Shown: positions 1 through 8,445 of the stretch, one piece after another
How the letters are laid out: each line of letters starts with the position of its first letter
How positions within the stretch are numbered: position 1 is the stretch's first letter
Source of the DNA: Gluconacetobacter aggeris
GTDB taxonomy: Bacteria; Pseudomonadota; Alphaproteobacteria; Acetobacterales; Acetobacteraceae
Direction of reading: 5' to 3'
DNA length: 64,000 nucleotides
Assembly (NCBI RefSeq): GCF_014174395.1
Contig: NZ_JABEQD010000004.1
Location: 62,001 to 126,000, forward strand
Program-made: the position numbers and the translations under genes
Notes under the pieces: generated by a model
Told to the model about the DNA's origin: nothing
Seen by the model: the letters and a program-made list of their open reading frames with translations, nothing else
Databases searched by the model: none

Positions 1-1
1 G

Positions 2-109
2 GGGACCGTGCTGGGACGGATGGGGCGGGTCCGGGTGACGCAGGACGGGGGTGGCATCTGGATCGGTGGTGAGGCCGTGACCCGGATCAGCGGGCAGGTC
101 GTGCTGTAA
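2..109 (+). CDS. PhzF-family isomerase/epimerase, C-terminal end only
   Basis: The window opens inside this gene; 35 codons and a TAA stop remain. The fragment reads as alternating glycine-rich beta strands with GRMGRVRV, then IWIGGEAVTRISG and a final VVL. This is the usual last beta hairpin of PhzF/diaminopimelate-epimerase-fold proteins, which end with a GG.A followed by a short strand. The family includes isomerases acting on small organic acids; the substrate cannot be told from this end. The assignment rests on pattern memory over a short stretch, so a different beta-rich enzyme is possible. A strong hairpin follows 25 bp after the stop, so this is the last gene of its transcript. Confidence 0.55.
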   Translation, partial: GTVLGRMGRVRVTQDGGGIWIGGEAVTRISGQVVL

Positions 110-134
110 CCATGTTCCTGTGAAAGACGATTTT

Positions 135-162
135 GCAAAGTCACCCTGCCGGGTGGCTTTGC
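135..162 (+). terminator. Hairpin terminator after the PhzF-type gene
   Basis: Arms GCAAAGTCACCC and GGGTGGCTTTGC close on a TGCC tetraloop, 12 pairs including one T-G pair. It lies 25 bp after the stop of the upstream gene. No clear T-run follows, so termination efficiency is uncertain. Confidence 0.6.
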
Positions 163-177
163 GGATGGTCCCGTAGA

Positions 178-241
178 GAGGCGTTTCAAAAGCTTCGATG
201 GTGAGTGGAAGCGTGGCTGGCGGGGCTTTTGAAACAGCCTC
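178..241. repeat. 64-bp inverted-repeat relic with IS5-like ends (MITE-like)
   Basis: Ends are GAGGC-GTTTCAAAAGC on the left and, read from the other strand, GAGGCTGTTTCAAAAGC on the right, around a 31-nt centre. The right end differs by one base over 16 from the left terminal repeat of the IS5-family element at 53,959. The element abuts the TAA stop of the LysE gene, whose complement TTA is the same trinucleotide used as target by the large element. It may be a deleted IS remnant or a miniature element; it could also simply act as the terminator of the LysE gene. Confidence 0.55.
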
Positions 242-868
242 TTATTTCGGCTCGTGCAGCAGCAGCACGCAGCCGAACAGGATGAACAGGGCGCCGCTGG
301 TCCGCTGCATGCGCCGGCGCCAGGTGGCGCGGGACAGCACCGCGGCCAGCCGGGCGCCGCTGCCGGCATAGACCATGTACCACAGGATCTCGACCACCGC
401 CGAGGTGGCGACCAGCAACGCATATTGCGGGGCCTGCGGGGCGGCAGGGTTGACGAATTGCGGCAGGAAGGACGCCGCGAAGACGATGGCCTTGGGATTG
501 CTGGCCCCGACCAGGAACGAGGTGCGCAGCGAGGCATGCCACGCCAGCGGCGGCATGACGGCGCCTTCCGCCCCTGCCGCGGGCGCATGCGACAGCCAGC
601 CGCGCACGCCAAGCTGGATCAGGTAGAAGGCACCGGCGAATTTCAGGATGGTGAACAGCAGTGGCGACGCCGCCAGCACGGCGCTGAGGCCCAGGGCCGA
701 GGCCGCCATCAGCGCGACCAGCGACAGCAGGCAGCCCGCCATGTCGGGAATGGTCCGCCGCACCCCGTAGCGGATGCTGGCGGTCATGATATGCGTCATG
801 TTCGGCCCCGGAATGGCCGACAGCAGGAACACGGCGTTCAGGTAGAGAAGCCACGATTGCAGCGTCAT
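242..868 (-). CDS. LysE/RhtB-family amino acid exporter
   Basis: A 208-residue hydrophobic protein with about six membrane segments, the normal size for LysE/RhtB exporters of amino acids such as threonine, homoserine or lysine. The family hallmark PGPN is at residues 20-23 and a second conserved stretch GASNPKAIVF begins a later helix. The start ATG at 868 lies 14 bp after the stop of the threonine aldolase gene, so the two are probably co-transcribed, which favours threonine or a related hydroxy-amino acid as substrate (inference). The gene ends directly at the inverted-repeat relic at 178-241. Confidence 0.88.
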   Translation of the reverse strand: MTLQSWLLYLNAVFLLSAIPGPNMTHIMTASIRYGVRRTIPDMAGCLLSLVALMAASALGLSAVLAASPLLFTILKFAGAFYLIQLGVRGWLSHAPAAGAEGAVMPPLAWHASLRTSFLVGASNPKAIVFAASFLPQFVNPAAPQAPQYALLVATSAVVEILWYMVYAGSGARLAAVLSRATWRRRMQRTSGALFILFGCVLLLHEPK

Positions 869-882
869 GTCGGGGCCCGGGC

Positions 883-1926
883 CTATGCCGCGTCGGCGGT
901 GGCGAGCGCGCGCAGGTCGGCCACCAGCGCGTCGATGCGGGCGATTTCGGAATCCCACGCGAACATGAAGCGGGCGCTGCCGCCGATGAAGGTGTAGAAC
1001 CGCCAGCCGCGCGCGTGCAGCCCGCCGATCAGGGCCGGCGGCAGTTTCAGGAACACGCCATTGGCTTCGACCGGGAACATGATCTCGACCTCGGGCAATC
1101 CCTCGACCTGTTCCGCGAAGTGGCGGGCGCAGGCATTGGCATGGGCGGCATGGGTGCGCCACGCGCCGGTTTCGAACATCACGGCCCAGGGGGCGGACAG
1201 GAAACGCATCTTGGAGGCCAGTTGTCCGGCCTGCTTGCAGCGATAGTCGAACCCTTCGGCCAGCGCGCGGTCGAAGAAGATCACGGCCTCGCCGATCGCC
1301 ATGCCGTTCTTGGTGCCGCCGAAGCTCATCACGTCGACGCCGGCCTGCCAGGTCATCTCGGCGGGCGCGCAGCCCAGCGTTTCGACCGCGTTGGCGAAGC
1401 GCGCGCCATCCATGTGCAGCCGCAGCCCCAGTTCGCGGCAGGTGGCGGAAATCGCGCGGATTTCGTTCAGGCTGTAGACCTGCCCGGTTTCGGTCGGCTG
1501 GGTGATGGTGACGGCCTTGGGACGCGGGAAATGGATGTCGGTGCGGCCCAGCACGAAGGCGCGGATGGTCTCCGGCGTCAGCTTGCCGTTGGTGGTGCGG
1601 CCGACCAGGATCTTGGCGCCGTTCGAGAAGAATTCCGGCGCCCCGCACTCGTCGGTTTCGACATGGGCGATATCGGCGGCGATGATGCTTTCGTACGACT
1701 GGCACAGCGATGCAAGCGCCAGCGAATTGGCGGCCGTGCCGTTGAAGACGAAGAACAGCTCGCAATCGGTTTCGAATGTCCGGCGGAAGGCGTCGGCGGC
1801 GCGCAGCGTCCACGGATCGTCGCCATAGGCGGGGGCGGAGCCGCGATTGGCCTCTTCCATCGCCCGCAGGGCTTCGGGACAGATGCCGGCATAATTGTCG
1901 CTGGCGAATTGCTGTGTATGGGGCAT
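883..1926 (-). CDS. ltaE: Low-specificity L-threonine aldolase
   Basis: A 347-residue PLP enzyme of fold type I that splits L-threonine and L-allo-threonine into glycine and acetaldehyde. HMDGAR at 171-176 supplies the PLP-facing aspartate, and SFGGTKNG at 201-208 carries the PLP lysine at K206. Length and motif order fit the bacterial threonine aldolase family. I chose the ATG at 1926 because the protein then begins with the conserved FASDNYAG segment close to the N terminus; the longer in-frame extension has no recognisable content. It is the first gene of a pair with the LysE exporter. About 240 bp of non-coding DNA separate it from dadA upstream, enough for its own promoter. Confidence 0.92.
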   Translation of the reverse strand: MPHTQQFASDNYAGICPEALRAMEEANRGSAPAYGDDPWTLRAADAFRRTFETDCELFFVFNGTAANSLALASLCQSYESIIAADIAHVETDECGAPEFFSNGAKILVGRTTNGKLTPETIRAFVLGRTDIHFPRPKAVTITQPTETGQVYSLNEIRAISATCRELGLRLHMDGARFANAVETLGCAPAEMTWQAGVDVMSFGGTKNGMAIGEAVIFFDRALAEGFDYRCKQAGQLASKMRFLSAPWAVMFETGAWRTHAAHANACARHFAEQVEGLPEVEIMFPVEANGVFLKLPPALIGGLHARGWRFYTFIGGSARFMFAWDSEIARIDALVADLRALATADAA

Positions 1927-2123
1927 CGCGATCGCGGCCTTTCCTCGCTTGCTACAGGCACCACGAGGATCGATGACACGAGGTAGCGGTCCGTTTTTTG
2001 CCGGATCGGCCACATCTTCCCGGAACGGGAACGCCACCTTGCTCGGATGCAGGTTGGTGCCGGGAAATCCCGGCTCTGGATGCGGCGCGCACCATATCGC
2101 AGCGTCCGGACGGCGGCAAGCGA

Positions 2124-2147
2124 GGCCCCCGCGCATGGCGGGGGGGC
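2124..2147. terminator. GC-rich hairpin after dadA
   Basis: GGCCCCCGC and GCGGGGGGGC face each other across GCATG. It sits 20 bp beyond the dadA stop, between dadA and ltaE. A short T-run follows it on the plus strand rather than on the transcribed strand, so it is a weak terminator candidate. Confidence 0.4.
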
Positions 2148-2166
2148 GTTTTGACGGGAGCCGTGC

Positions 2167-3423
2167 TCAGGCGCGATAGCGGCTGAGGGCCAGATCCTCG
2201 TGCGCGATGTCGGGCTTGCGGCCCGAGAGGATATCGGCCAGCACCCGGCCCGACCCGCAGGCCATGGTCCAGCCCAGCGTGCCGTGGCCGGTGTTGAGGT
2301 ACAGATTGTCGATGTCGGTGGGGCCGATGATCGGCGTGCCATCGGGCGTCATGGGGCGCAGCCCGGTCCAGAAGGTCGCGGCCGGCACGTCGCCGGCGCC
2401 GGCGAACAGGTCGGTCAGCGAATGTTCCAGCGTGGCCCGGCGCGGGGCGCGGAGCGTGGTGCTGAAGCCCGCCAGTTCGGCGGTGCCGCCGACGCGGATG
2501 CGCTCGCCCAGCCGGGTGATGCCGATCTTGTAGGTCTCGTCCATCACGGTGGAGACCGGGGCGCGCGCCGCGTTGATGATGGGCGCGGTGATCGAATAGC
2601 CTTTCACCGGATAGATCGGCAGGGCGAGCCCCAGGGCGCGCACCATGGCGGGCGAGAAACTGCCCAGTGCCAGCACATAGGCATCCGCGTTCATCCGGCC
2701 CCGGCTGGTGTCGATGCCGGTGATGCGGCCGCCCTCGCGCTGCAGGCTGCGGATGGTGGTGTCGTACAGGAAGGTCACGCCCCGTTCCGCCGCCATCGCC
2801 GCCAGGCGCTGGGTGAAGATGTGGGCGTCGCCGGTCTCGTCGCCCGGCAGGCGCAGGCCGCCGACGAGCTTGTCCTGTGCCGCCGCCAGTCCGGGTTCGG
2901 CCCGCACGCAGCCTGCGGCGTCCAGCACCTCGTACGGCACCTTGTACTGGTCCAGCACGCGCAGGTCGTCGCCGATATGGTCCAGTTGCTTCTGCTTGCG
3001 GAAGACCTGCAACGTGCCCTGCTGGCGGTCGTCATAGGCGATGCCGGTGCTGGCGCGCAGCTCGCCCATGACGTCGCGGCTATATTCCGCCAGCCGGACC
3101 ATGCGCCCCTTGTTGCGGTCGTAGGCGGCGGCCGTGCAGTTGGCCAGCATCTGCATCAGCCAGCGCCACTGGTGCGGGTCGGCCATCGGGCGGAAGACGA
3201 ACGGGCGATAGGCCATCAGCAGCCAGCGCACCGCCTTCAGCGGCACGCCCGGCCCGGCCCAGGGGGAGGAATAGCCGGGCGAGACCTGGCCGGCATTGGC
3301 GAAGCTGGTTTCCAGCCCCGCCGCCGGCTGCCGGTCGATGACCGTGACCGTGTGTCCGGCCTGCGCGAGGTACCAGGCCGAGGTCACGCCGACCACGCCG
3401 CCGCCGAGAATGATGATCTTCAT
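2167..3423 (-). CDS. dadA: D-amino acid dehydrogenase, FAD-dependent
   Basis: A 418-residue flavoprotein of the DAO family. The N terminus holds a beta-strand and the dinucleotide-binding loop [14 protein letters not shown], followed by an acidic/arginine end of the second strand (VIDR). The C terminus has the FAD-closing segment [16 protein letters not shown]. DadA oxidises D-alanine and other D-amino acids to 2-oxo acids and passes electrons to the membrane quinone pool. It is followed on the opposite side by alr, 19 bp upstream on the same strand, so alr and dadA form an operon that racemises L-alanine and oxidises the D form. A divergent Lrp-type gene beyond alr matches the known DadR arrangement. 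Confidence 0.93.
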   Translation of the reverse strand: MKIIILGGGVVGVTSAWYLAQAGHTVTVIDRQPAAGLETSFANAGQVSPGYSSPWAGPGVPLKAVRWLLMAYRPFVFRPMADPHQWRWLMQMLANCTAAAYDRNKGRMVRLAEYSRDVMGELRASTGIAYDDRQQGTLQVFRKQKQLDHIGDDLRVLDQYKVPYEVLDAAGCVRAEPGLAAAQDKLVGGLRLPGDETGDAHIFTQRLAAMAAERGVTFLYDTTIRSLQREGGRITGIDTSRGRMNADAYVLALGSFSPAMVRALGLALPIYPVKGYSITAPIINAARAPVSTVMDETYKIGITRLGERIRVGGTAELAGFSTTLRAPRRATLEHSLTDLFAGAGDVPAATFWTGLRPMTPDGTPIIGPTDIDNLYLNTGHGTLGWTMACGSGRVLADILSGRKPDIAHEDLALSRYRA

Positions 3424-3442
3424 GATTGGGTATCAGGTCCGC

Positions 3443-4600
3443 TCAGGTGAGGGCCGCGCCGTCCGCGACATAGGCGCGGTGGTAGCGATGGCCCAGGGAG
3501 GTCAGGATCTCGTAGCCGATGGTGCCGGCGCCGCGCGCCACGTCATCGACGCCGTGTTGTGGCCCCAGCAGGTCCAGCATGGCGCCGGGGGCGGTGAGGG
3601 GTTCGGGCGCGTCGGTGATGTCGACGGCCATGGAATCCATCGAGATGCGGCCGACGATCGGCAGGGGCTGCGTGCCCAGCCAGGCGCGGCCGTCGCGCGC
3701 GGCGTGGCGCAGGAAGCCGTCGGCATAGCCGGCGGCGATGGTCGCGATCCGGCGCGCGCTGGTCGGGCGGTAGGTGAGGCCGTAGCCCACGCCGTCCCTG
3801 GGGCCGACGGTGCGGGTCTGGAGAATCCGCGCCTGCAGGCGCACCACCGGGCGCATCGGGTTGGGCGCGCTGTCATTGGGGGCCACGCCGTAGAGCGCGG
3901 CGCCGGGGCGCACGAGGTCGAAATGGAAATCGCGCCCCAGGAAGATGCCGGAGGACGCGGACAGGCTGAGCGGCGCGGCCGGCAGGCACGCGCGCATCGC
4001 CAGCAGGCGGTCGCGCTGCCGGGCGCTGGCCGGGTCGGACGGATCGTCGGCGCAGGCGAGGTGGCTCATGACCAGGCGGCGATCGATGCCGCGCCAGCCG
4101 TCGGGTTCGGCATCGATGGAGGCGAGATCCTGTTCCGACAGGCCGAAGCGCGACATGCCGGTATCGAGCTGCACCGCCGCCGGCAGTGTGCGGCCCAGCC
4201 CGTGCGCCAGGGTGCGCCAGTCCCGAATCTGCTCGACGCTGTTCAGCACCGGGATCAGGTCGTGCCGCACGCAATCGGCTTCGGCCCCGGCCAGCGGGCC
4301 GTGCAGGACGAAGATCCGGCTGGTGGGCGCGATATGGGGGCGCAGGGCGATGCCCTCGTCCACATGGGCGACGAAGAAGGTCCGTGCGCCGGCCTGTTCC
4401 AGCGCGGGGGCGACCCGCGCCGCGCCCAGCCCGTAGGCATCGGCCTTGACCACCGCCGCGCATTCCGCGCCGGCCGCCAGGCCGCGCACGGTGCGGTAAT
4501 TGGCGCGAATGGCATCGAGGTCGATCGTCAGGGTCGCGCCCGCCCGGGCACGGGGCCAGCCGGCATCGGACAGGCGGGGGGCGGAGGTGGAGTGGGGCAT
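3443..4600 (-). CDS. alr: Alanine racemase
   Basis: A 385-residue fold-type III PLP enzyme that interconverts L- and D-alanine. The PLP lysine lies in VVKADAYGLG (K52). The second catalytic side of the active site is recognisable in GYADGF and GRISMDSM in the C-terminal barrel-closing domain, and RPGAALYG supplies the conserved tyrosine region. First gene of the alr-dadA operon, so it is more likely the catabolic (DadX-type) racemase than the sole cell-wall enzyme; a second alr elsewhere cannot be excluded. The 164-bp gap to the divergent Lrp-type gene at 4765 would hold both promoters. Confidence 0.92.
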   Translation of the reverse strand: MPHSTSAPRLSDAGWPRARAGATLTIDLDAIRANYRTVRGLAAGAECAAVVKADAYGLGAARVAPALEQAGARTFFVAHVDEGIALRPHIAPTSRIFVLHGPLAGAEADCVRHDLIPVLNSVEQIRDWRTLAHGLGRTLPAAVQLDTGMSRFGLSEQDLASIDAEPDGWRGIDRRLVMSHLACADDPSDPASARQRDRLLAMRACLPAAPLSLSASSGIFLGRDFHFDLVRPGAALYGVAPNDSAPNPMRPVVRLQARILQTRTVGPRDGVGYGLTYRPTSARRIATIAAGYADGFLRHAARDGRAWLGTQPLPIVGRISMDSMAVDITDAPEPLTAPGAMLDLLGPQHGVDDVARGAGTIGYEILTSLGHRYHRAYVADGAALT

Positions 4601-4764
4601 GGGCGGCGCGGCCTCGACCGATCAGGGCATGGGGTGTGCTGAAGCAGCTTAGGACGGTTGGGCTGATATTTCCTGCCGAATGGTCGCACGATCTGTCTCG
4701 CGCGTGCCGAATGTGCAATTCTGTGCGCCAGAATGGCATGATCTGCCGGGATGGTTGCCGAAGC

Positions 4765-5229
4765 ATGATAGATTCCGATTCGAAACAGAAAATGGGCCGG
4801 GCGACCGAGGCGATTCTGCGCCATCTGAGCCAGGACGGGCGCATGACCAATGCCGATCTGGCGCAGCGGGTCGGGCTTTCCCCCTCGGCCTGCCTGCGGC
4901 GGGTGCGGCAACTGGAACAGGCCGGGGTGATCCGCGGTTATCGCGCGATCATCGACGAACGGGCACGCGAGGGGACGACGATCGTGATCGTGCGGATCAC
5001 GCTGGAACGCCAGACCGAGGAATGCCTGCGGCGGTTCGAGGCCCGGGTCAGGACCTGCCCCGATGTGCGCCAATGTTACCTGATGACCGGCGATGCCGAT
5101 TACCTGCTGCATGTCGCGGTACGCGATGCGGCGGATTACGAGCGCATCCATAACGAGGAACTCTCGCGCCTGCCGGGCGTGGCACAGATCCAGAGCAATT
5201 TCGCCATCCGCCCCGTGGTGTGGCGATAG
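4765..5229 (+). CDS. Lrp/AsnC-family regulator of the alr-dadA operon
   Basis: A 154-residue protein with an N-terminal winged helix-turn-helix (DLAQRVGLSPSACLRRVRQL) and a C-terminal RAM ligand-binding domain (YLMTGDADYLLHV). These proteins bind amino acids and assemble as octamers that wrap DNA. I placed the start at the ATG at 4765, giving the family length; an in-frame ATG at 4738 adds nine residues with no obvious role. It is transcribed away from alr-dadA, the same arrangement as DadR of pseudomonads, so it probably senses alanine and controls that operon (inference). The CHAD gene begins 15 bp after its stop. Confidence 0.88.
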   Translation: MIDSDSKQKMGRATEAILRHLSQDGRMTNADLAQRVGLSPSACLRRVRQLEQAGVIRGYRAIIDERAREGTTIVIVRITLERQTEECLRRFEARVRTCPDVRQCYLMTGDADYLLHVAVRDAADYERIHNEELSRLPGVAQIQSNFAIRPVVWR

Positions 5230-5244
5230 GGGAGGCGTTGGCGC

Positions 5245-6195
5245 ATGGCTGATCGGGCCCAGACCATCATTCCGGACAGTCACCGTGCCATGCCGGTCGA
5301 ACTGGAGCGAGACGATACCGTGCGCCGCGCGGTGGTGCGGATCGCCCGCGTCCTGCGCGACCATCTGGAGGCCAACCGGCCGGTGGCGATGGATGGGCGG
5401 AATGTCGAGGGCGTGCATCAGGTGCGTGTGGCCCTGCGCCGCTTCCGCGCGCTGATGGGCCTGCTGCGGCGGGATTATCCCAGCGCGACGCTGGACGAGG
5501 CGGCGGCGCGGGCGCGCATGCTGGCGCGCACGGTCGGAGAGGCGCGGGACTGGGATGTCTTCATGCTGGAAACGCTGCCGGGTCTCAGCCCGCTGGGGCG
5601 GGCGGGGATCAATGTGGCCGGGCTGCTGCCGCCGCTGGCCAACCCCTTGCGCGACGCGGCCTATGAGCGGGTTCGGCAGGTGCTGGGTGGCGAGGATGCA
5701 GAATGGATCCTGCACCTGATGGACCGTCTGGCCGAAGGGGCGTTGTGGGACGAGGCCCGGTCGCCGGCGGGGCTGAAGGCGCTGGAGGAGCCGGCGGCCG
5801 ATTTCGCCGCCCGCCATCTGGCGCGGCTGCATCGCAAGGCACGGCGCACGGGGCGGGGTTTCACGCGGCTGACGCCGCCGGAACGCCACGGTGTGCGCCT
5901 GGCGCTGAAAAAGCTGCGTTATGCGTCGGAATTCTTCGTGACGCTGCATGCGCCGGGGCAGAAGGGAGGGGCCTTTCTGCGGCGCCTGGCGGCGGCGCAG
6001 GCCACCCTGGGCATGGATAGTGACGTGCTGACCACGGGGAGGCTGCTGGAGCGGTTCGACGGAGAGGCCGGCGGCGAGATGCGCCATGTCCTGGGCGCGG
6101 TCTCGGGATTTCTCTGCTGCCGCCAGGATGCCACCCGCGATGAGGCGCACAGGCAATGGCGCAGGTTTCGCCGGACCCCCGTTTTCTGGGCGTGA
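5245..6195 (+). CDS. CHAD-domain protein
   Basis: A 316-residue alpha-helical protein made almost wholly of one CHAD domain. The two conserved basic helices are visible: VHQVRVALRRFRAL near residue 56 and VRLALKKLRYASEFF near residue 215. CHAD domains use these lysine and arginine arrays to bind inorganic polyphosphate and often associate with polyphosphate granules. No CYTH/triphosphatase domain is fused here and none is next to it, so this is a stand-alone CHAD protein. The start ATG at 5245 has GGGGAGGCG upstream. It could be co-transcribed with the Lrp-type gene 15 bp upstream, though a functional link is not evident. Confidence 0.85.
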   Translation: MADRAQTIIPDSHRAMPVELERDDTVRRAVVRIARVLRDHLEANRPVAMDGRNVEGVHQVRVALRRFRALMGLLRRDYPSATLDEAAARARMLARTVGEARDWDVFMLETLPGLSPLGRAGINVAGLLPPLANPLRDAAYERVRQVLGGEDAEWILHLMDRLAEGALWDEARSPAGLKALEEPAADFAARHLARLHRKARRTGRGFTRLTPPERHGVRLALKKLRYASEFFVTLHAPGQKGGAFLRRLAAAQATLGMDSDVLTTGRLLERFDGEAGGEMRHVLGAVSGFLCCRQDATRDEAHRQWRRFRRTPVFWA

Positions 6196-6348
6196 GGGCC
6201 CGTCTGGACATGCGCGCGGGCTCGGGGGTGGGGGCCTTCATCGGACCGTCATGAAGTCTTCATCGTGCCGTCGTTGAGTCCGGCCCGGTATCGTGGTCAT
6301 GAACCTGCGTTTCTGCCGACAGGCCGCCATGGGAAGGAGAGCCATGTC

Positions 6349-6558
6349 ATGATCAAATCCGAGGTCGTCGAGATCGACGGTGTGTTCGTCGGGGTCGTCA
6401 TCCACTCTCGCCATGATGGAACGCGCGTATTTCGTGCCATTCATGAATGGCTGCGTCCGCTGAATGGACAGATCATGGCATCTCTCCATGATGCGCGGAC
6501 GCTCGCGGCCGGCCTGTTTCGCCGGCAGCGGGTCGTGGCGGCCCTCGCCGCCGCCTGA
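6349..6558 (+). CDS. Small conserved protein of unknown function (69 aa)
   Basis: The start ATG at 6349 follows GGAAGGAGA at a 9-nt spacing, a strong ribosome site, and excludes the longer upstream reading. The product begins with VVEIDGVFVGVVIHS, a strand-turn-strand, continues through FRAIHEWLRPLNG and ends with a helix LHDARTLAAGLFRRQ. I recall similar short proteins in Acetobacteraceae and related alphaproteobacteria without an assigned function. No signal peptide, cysteine cluster or membrane segment is present. It stands alone between two genes of opposite direction. Confidence 0.65.
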   Translation: MIKSEVVEIDGVFVGVVIHSRHDGTRVFRAIHEWLRPLNGQIMASLHDARTLAAGLFRRQRVVAALAAA

Positions 6559-6617
6559 CAGCCTTGACTTGTCGCTGGGCGTCAGGACTGCCGGCAGCGC
6601 TGTTTCAAAGCGGTCTG

Positions 6618-6905
6618 CTAGACGCCCTGGACGATGACGACGCGGTATGACGCGCCTTTCCAGCGGTGCTGTACGACCGTCTGGTAGGCTGGGCTGTCGT
6701 ACCAGGCGCGTGCGGCCTCGACGGTCGGGAATTCGAGGATCACGACCCCTTCCGGGGCGGTTCCTTCCAGCACTTCCTGGGTGCCGTAGGCGGCCAGCAC
6801 CTTGAGAGGGTGCCCCTCGAAGGTGGGGGCGACCGTCTGCGAATAGGCGTCGAGTTCCGCCTGGTCGCTGGTGGATTCCCGTGTGAAGACGATATAGGCG
6901 GTCAT
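6618..6905 (-). CDS. DUF1330-domain protein
   Basis: A 95-residue protein with a ferredoxin-like alpha-beta barrel half, typical of the DUF1330 family: an N-terminal strand AYIVFTRE, then VLAAYGTQEVLEG, VVILEFPTVEAARAWYDSPAYQ and a last strand YRVVIVQG. The tyrosine-rich EFPTVEAARAWYDSPAYQ segment is the family signature. Members form dimers related to dimeric alpha-beta barrel proteins; no reaction is established. The ATG at 6905 is preceded by AGGAGAAC on its strand. Monocistronic by context. Confidence 0.85.
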   Translation of the reverse strand: MTAYIVFTRESTSDQAELDAYSQTVAPTFEGHPLKVLAAYGTQEVLEGTAPEGVVILEFPTVEAARAWYDSPAYQTVVQHRWKGASYRVVIVQGV

Positions 6906-7188
6906 GGCCTGTTCTCCTGTGGATGGGCGATGGTGCCATGGCCGCCGGGTTCCGGCCAGTGCCGTCGCGCCATTGTGGTGGAAAGGGAAGGCCGCGCGGG
7001 AACGGGCGCAGCCCGGACGAATGATCGCCGCATGGTGAAAAGACCCGATCAGGCATGCAGGCTTCACGCCGGCTTCAGGCGGGGGAATGGCGTGGCGCGC
7101 ATGAGACCCGCGCAATCCGTGCCATACGCGGCGTGCCGTTTTCGCGCCATTCTGTCCGCAATCAGCTATTGCGGAAGGGTTTGCGGAT

Positions 7189-8139
7189 ATGGGCAGGGCT
7201 TCGGAGCCGTCGAGTCAGCGGGAGGGTGCGGGAAAAAGGCCCCTGGCGGCCCATATGCCGCACGTTCTGTCGCGCCTGCGCAGTCATCATGCGCTGGAAG
7301 AGCGGGGGCATGACAATATCGTGCGCGTGGGCCACGCCGACAGGGCGTGGTCCGATTTCTATCATCATGCGCTGACGATCCGCTGGAGCCGTTTCTTCTG
7401 GTATGCCCTGGCCGGCTATGTCGTGGTCAACGCCGCCTTCGCGCTGCTGTACATGATGGTGCCCCGGCAGATCGCCGGCACCCGGCCCGGTGTGTTCTGG
7501 GATTATTTCTTCTTCAGCATCCAGACCTTCTCCACCGTCGGCTACGGCGTGATGGCCCCGGTGGGCCCGGCGGCGCATGCGATCGCGTCGTGCGAGCTGC
7601 TGGCGGGCATGATCCTGAATGCGGTGGCCACCGGCCTGGTCTTCGCCCGTTTCGCCCGGCCGAGGGCCAGGGTCATGTTCAGCAACAGCGCGCTGATCCG
7701 CAAGGACAGCGAGACGTCGCACCTGAGCGTGCGCGTCGCGAACCAGCGCCTGAGCCCGATCCTGTCGGTCGATGCGGAACTGTTTCTCTCGCGCCTGATC
7801 GTCCAGCCGAACGGGCGGCTGGCCCGGCAGTTCGATCCGCTGGTGCTGGTTCAATCCCATATTCCGGTGCTGCGCTTTGCGTTCTCGCTGATGCATGTCA
7901 TCGACGCGCACAGCCCGCTGAACGGCCTGACGGCCGAGGAATTGCGCAGGGAAGAGGCGGAAATCGTCACGACCGTGAGCGGAACCGACGAGGTCTCGGG
8001 GCAGAGCGTCTTCGCCCGCACAGCCTATGGGTTCGACAGGGTGCTGTACAATCATCGTTTCGTCGATATTATCGACACGTCGGCCGACGGGCGGATTACG
8101 GTCGATTACACGCGCTTCCATGCGACCGAGGGGGAGTGA
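7189..8139 (+). CDS. Inwardly rectifying potassium channel, KirBac type
   Basis: A 316-residue channel subunit. A slide-helix region (SDFYHHALTIRWSRFFW) precedes the first membrane helix at about 68-90, a pore helix FFFSIQTFS leads into the selectivity filter TVGYG at 116-120, and a second helix follows at about 130-152. The rest is the cytoplasmic immunoglobulin-like Kir domain with the strands LSVRVANQR and FRFAFSLMHVIDAHSPL. These channels are tetrameric and pass potassium in the inner membrane under lipid or ligand control. The ATG at 7189 has GCGGAAGGG upstream; an alternative ATG at 7255 would remove a weakly conserved N terminus. No operon partner is visible. Confidence 0.88.
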   Translation: MGRASEPSSQREGAGKRPLAAHMPHVLSRLRSHHALEERGHDNIVRVGHADRAWSDFYHHALTIRWSRFFWYALAGYVVVNAAFALLYMMVPRQIAGTRPGVFWDYFFFSIQTFSTVGYGVMAPVGPAAHAIASCELLAGMILNAVATGLVFARFARPRARVMFSNSALIRKDSETSHLSVRVANQRLSPILSVDAELFLSRLIVQPNGRLARQFDPLVLVQSHIPVLRFAFSLMHVIDAHSPLNGLTAEELRREEAEIVTTVSGTDEVSGQSVFARTAYGFDRVLYNHRFVDIIDTSADGRITVDYTRFHATEGE

Positions 8140-8334
8140 TCCGGAACATCAAGAGGCATCCGGATGCCATCGCCGCGAAGGCGGGCGGGCCGATCGTCAA
8201 TGTCTTGCCCTCGCCGGCCGAGATATGGACCAGGCGGAACGGTTCGGACTGCGTCCATGGCAACATACATGATACGCTCGTTCCTCCCGTCATGGTCTGT
8301 CGGGCGTTCCTGCGGCTCCCGACGGGGTGTGAGT

Positions 8335-8353
8335 GATAATCATATCTATTATC
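8335..8353. promoter_or_regulatory. Fur box upstream of bacterioferritin
   Basis: GATAATCATATCTATTATC matches the 19-bp classical Fur consensus GATAATGATAATCATTATC at 15 positions, with perfect GATAAT/ATTATC outer arms. It ends 92 bp before the bfr start. An AT-rich stretch follows to about 8380 and would hold the promoter. A Fur-family gene is encoded at 62,866 in this window. Confidence 0.7.
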
Positions 8354-8445
8354 ATGCTGATATATATGTGTTTTTATGTTTGCAATCGGGGCGCGGCAGG
8401 GTGTAGGTCGATGATCGAAGCGTTCCAACCAAGCGGAGGCGGCTC

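Noticed and set aside
1927-2123. Possible riboswitch in the 5' leader of the threonine aldolase gene
   Set aside because: A GC-rich hairpin is present, but none of the glycine, SAM or other riboswitch core sequences can be aligned by eye.
6599-6612. CTGTTTCAAAG resembling a solo IS end near the DUF1330 gene
   Set aside because: Only about 11 bases match and no second end or target duplication is seen.
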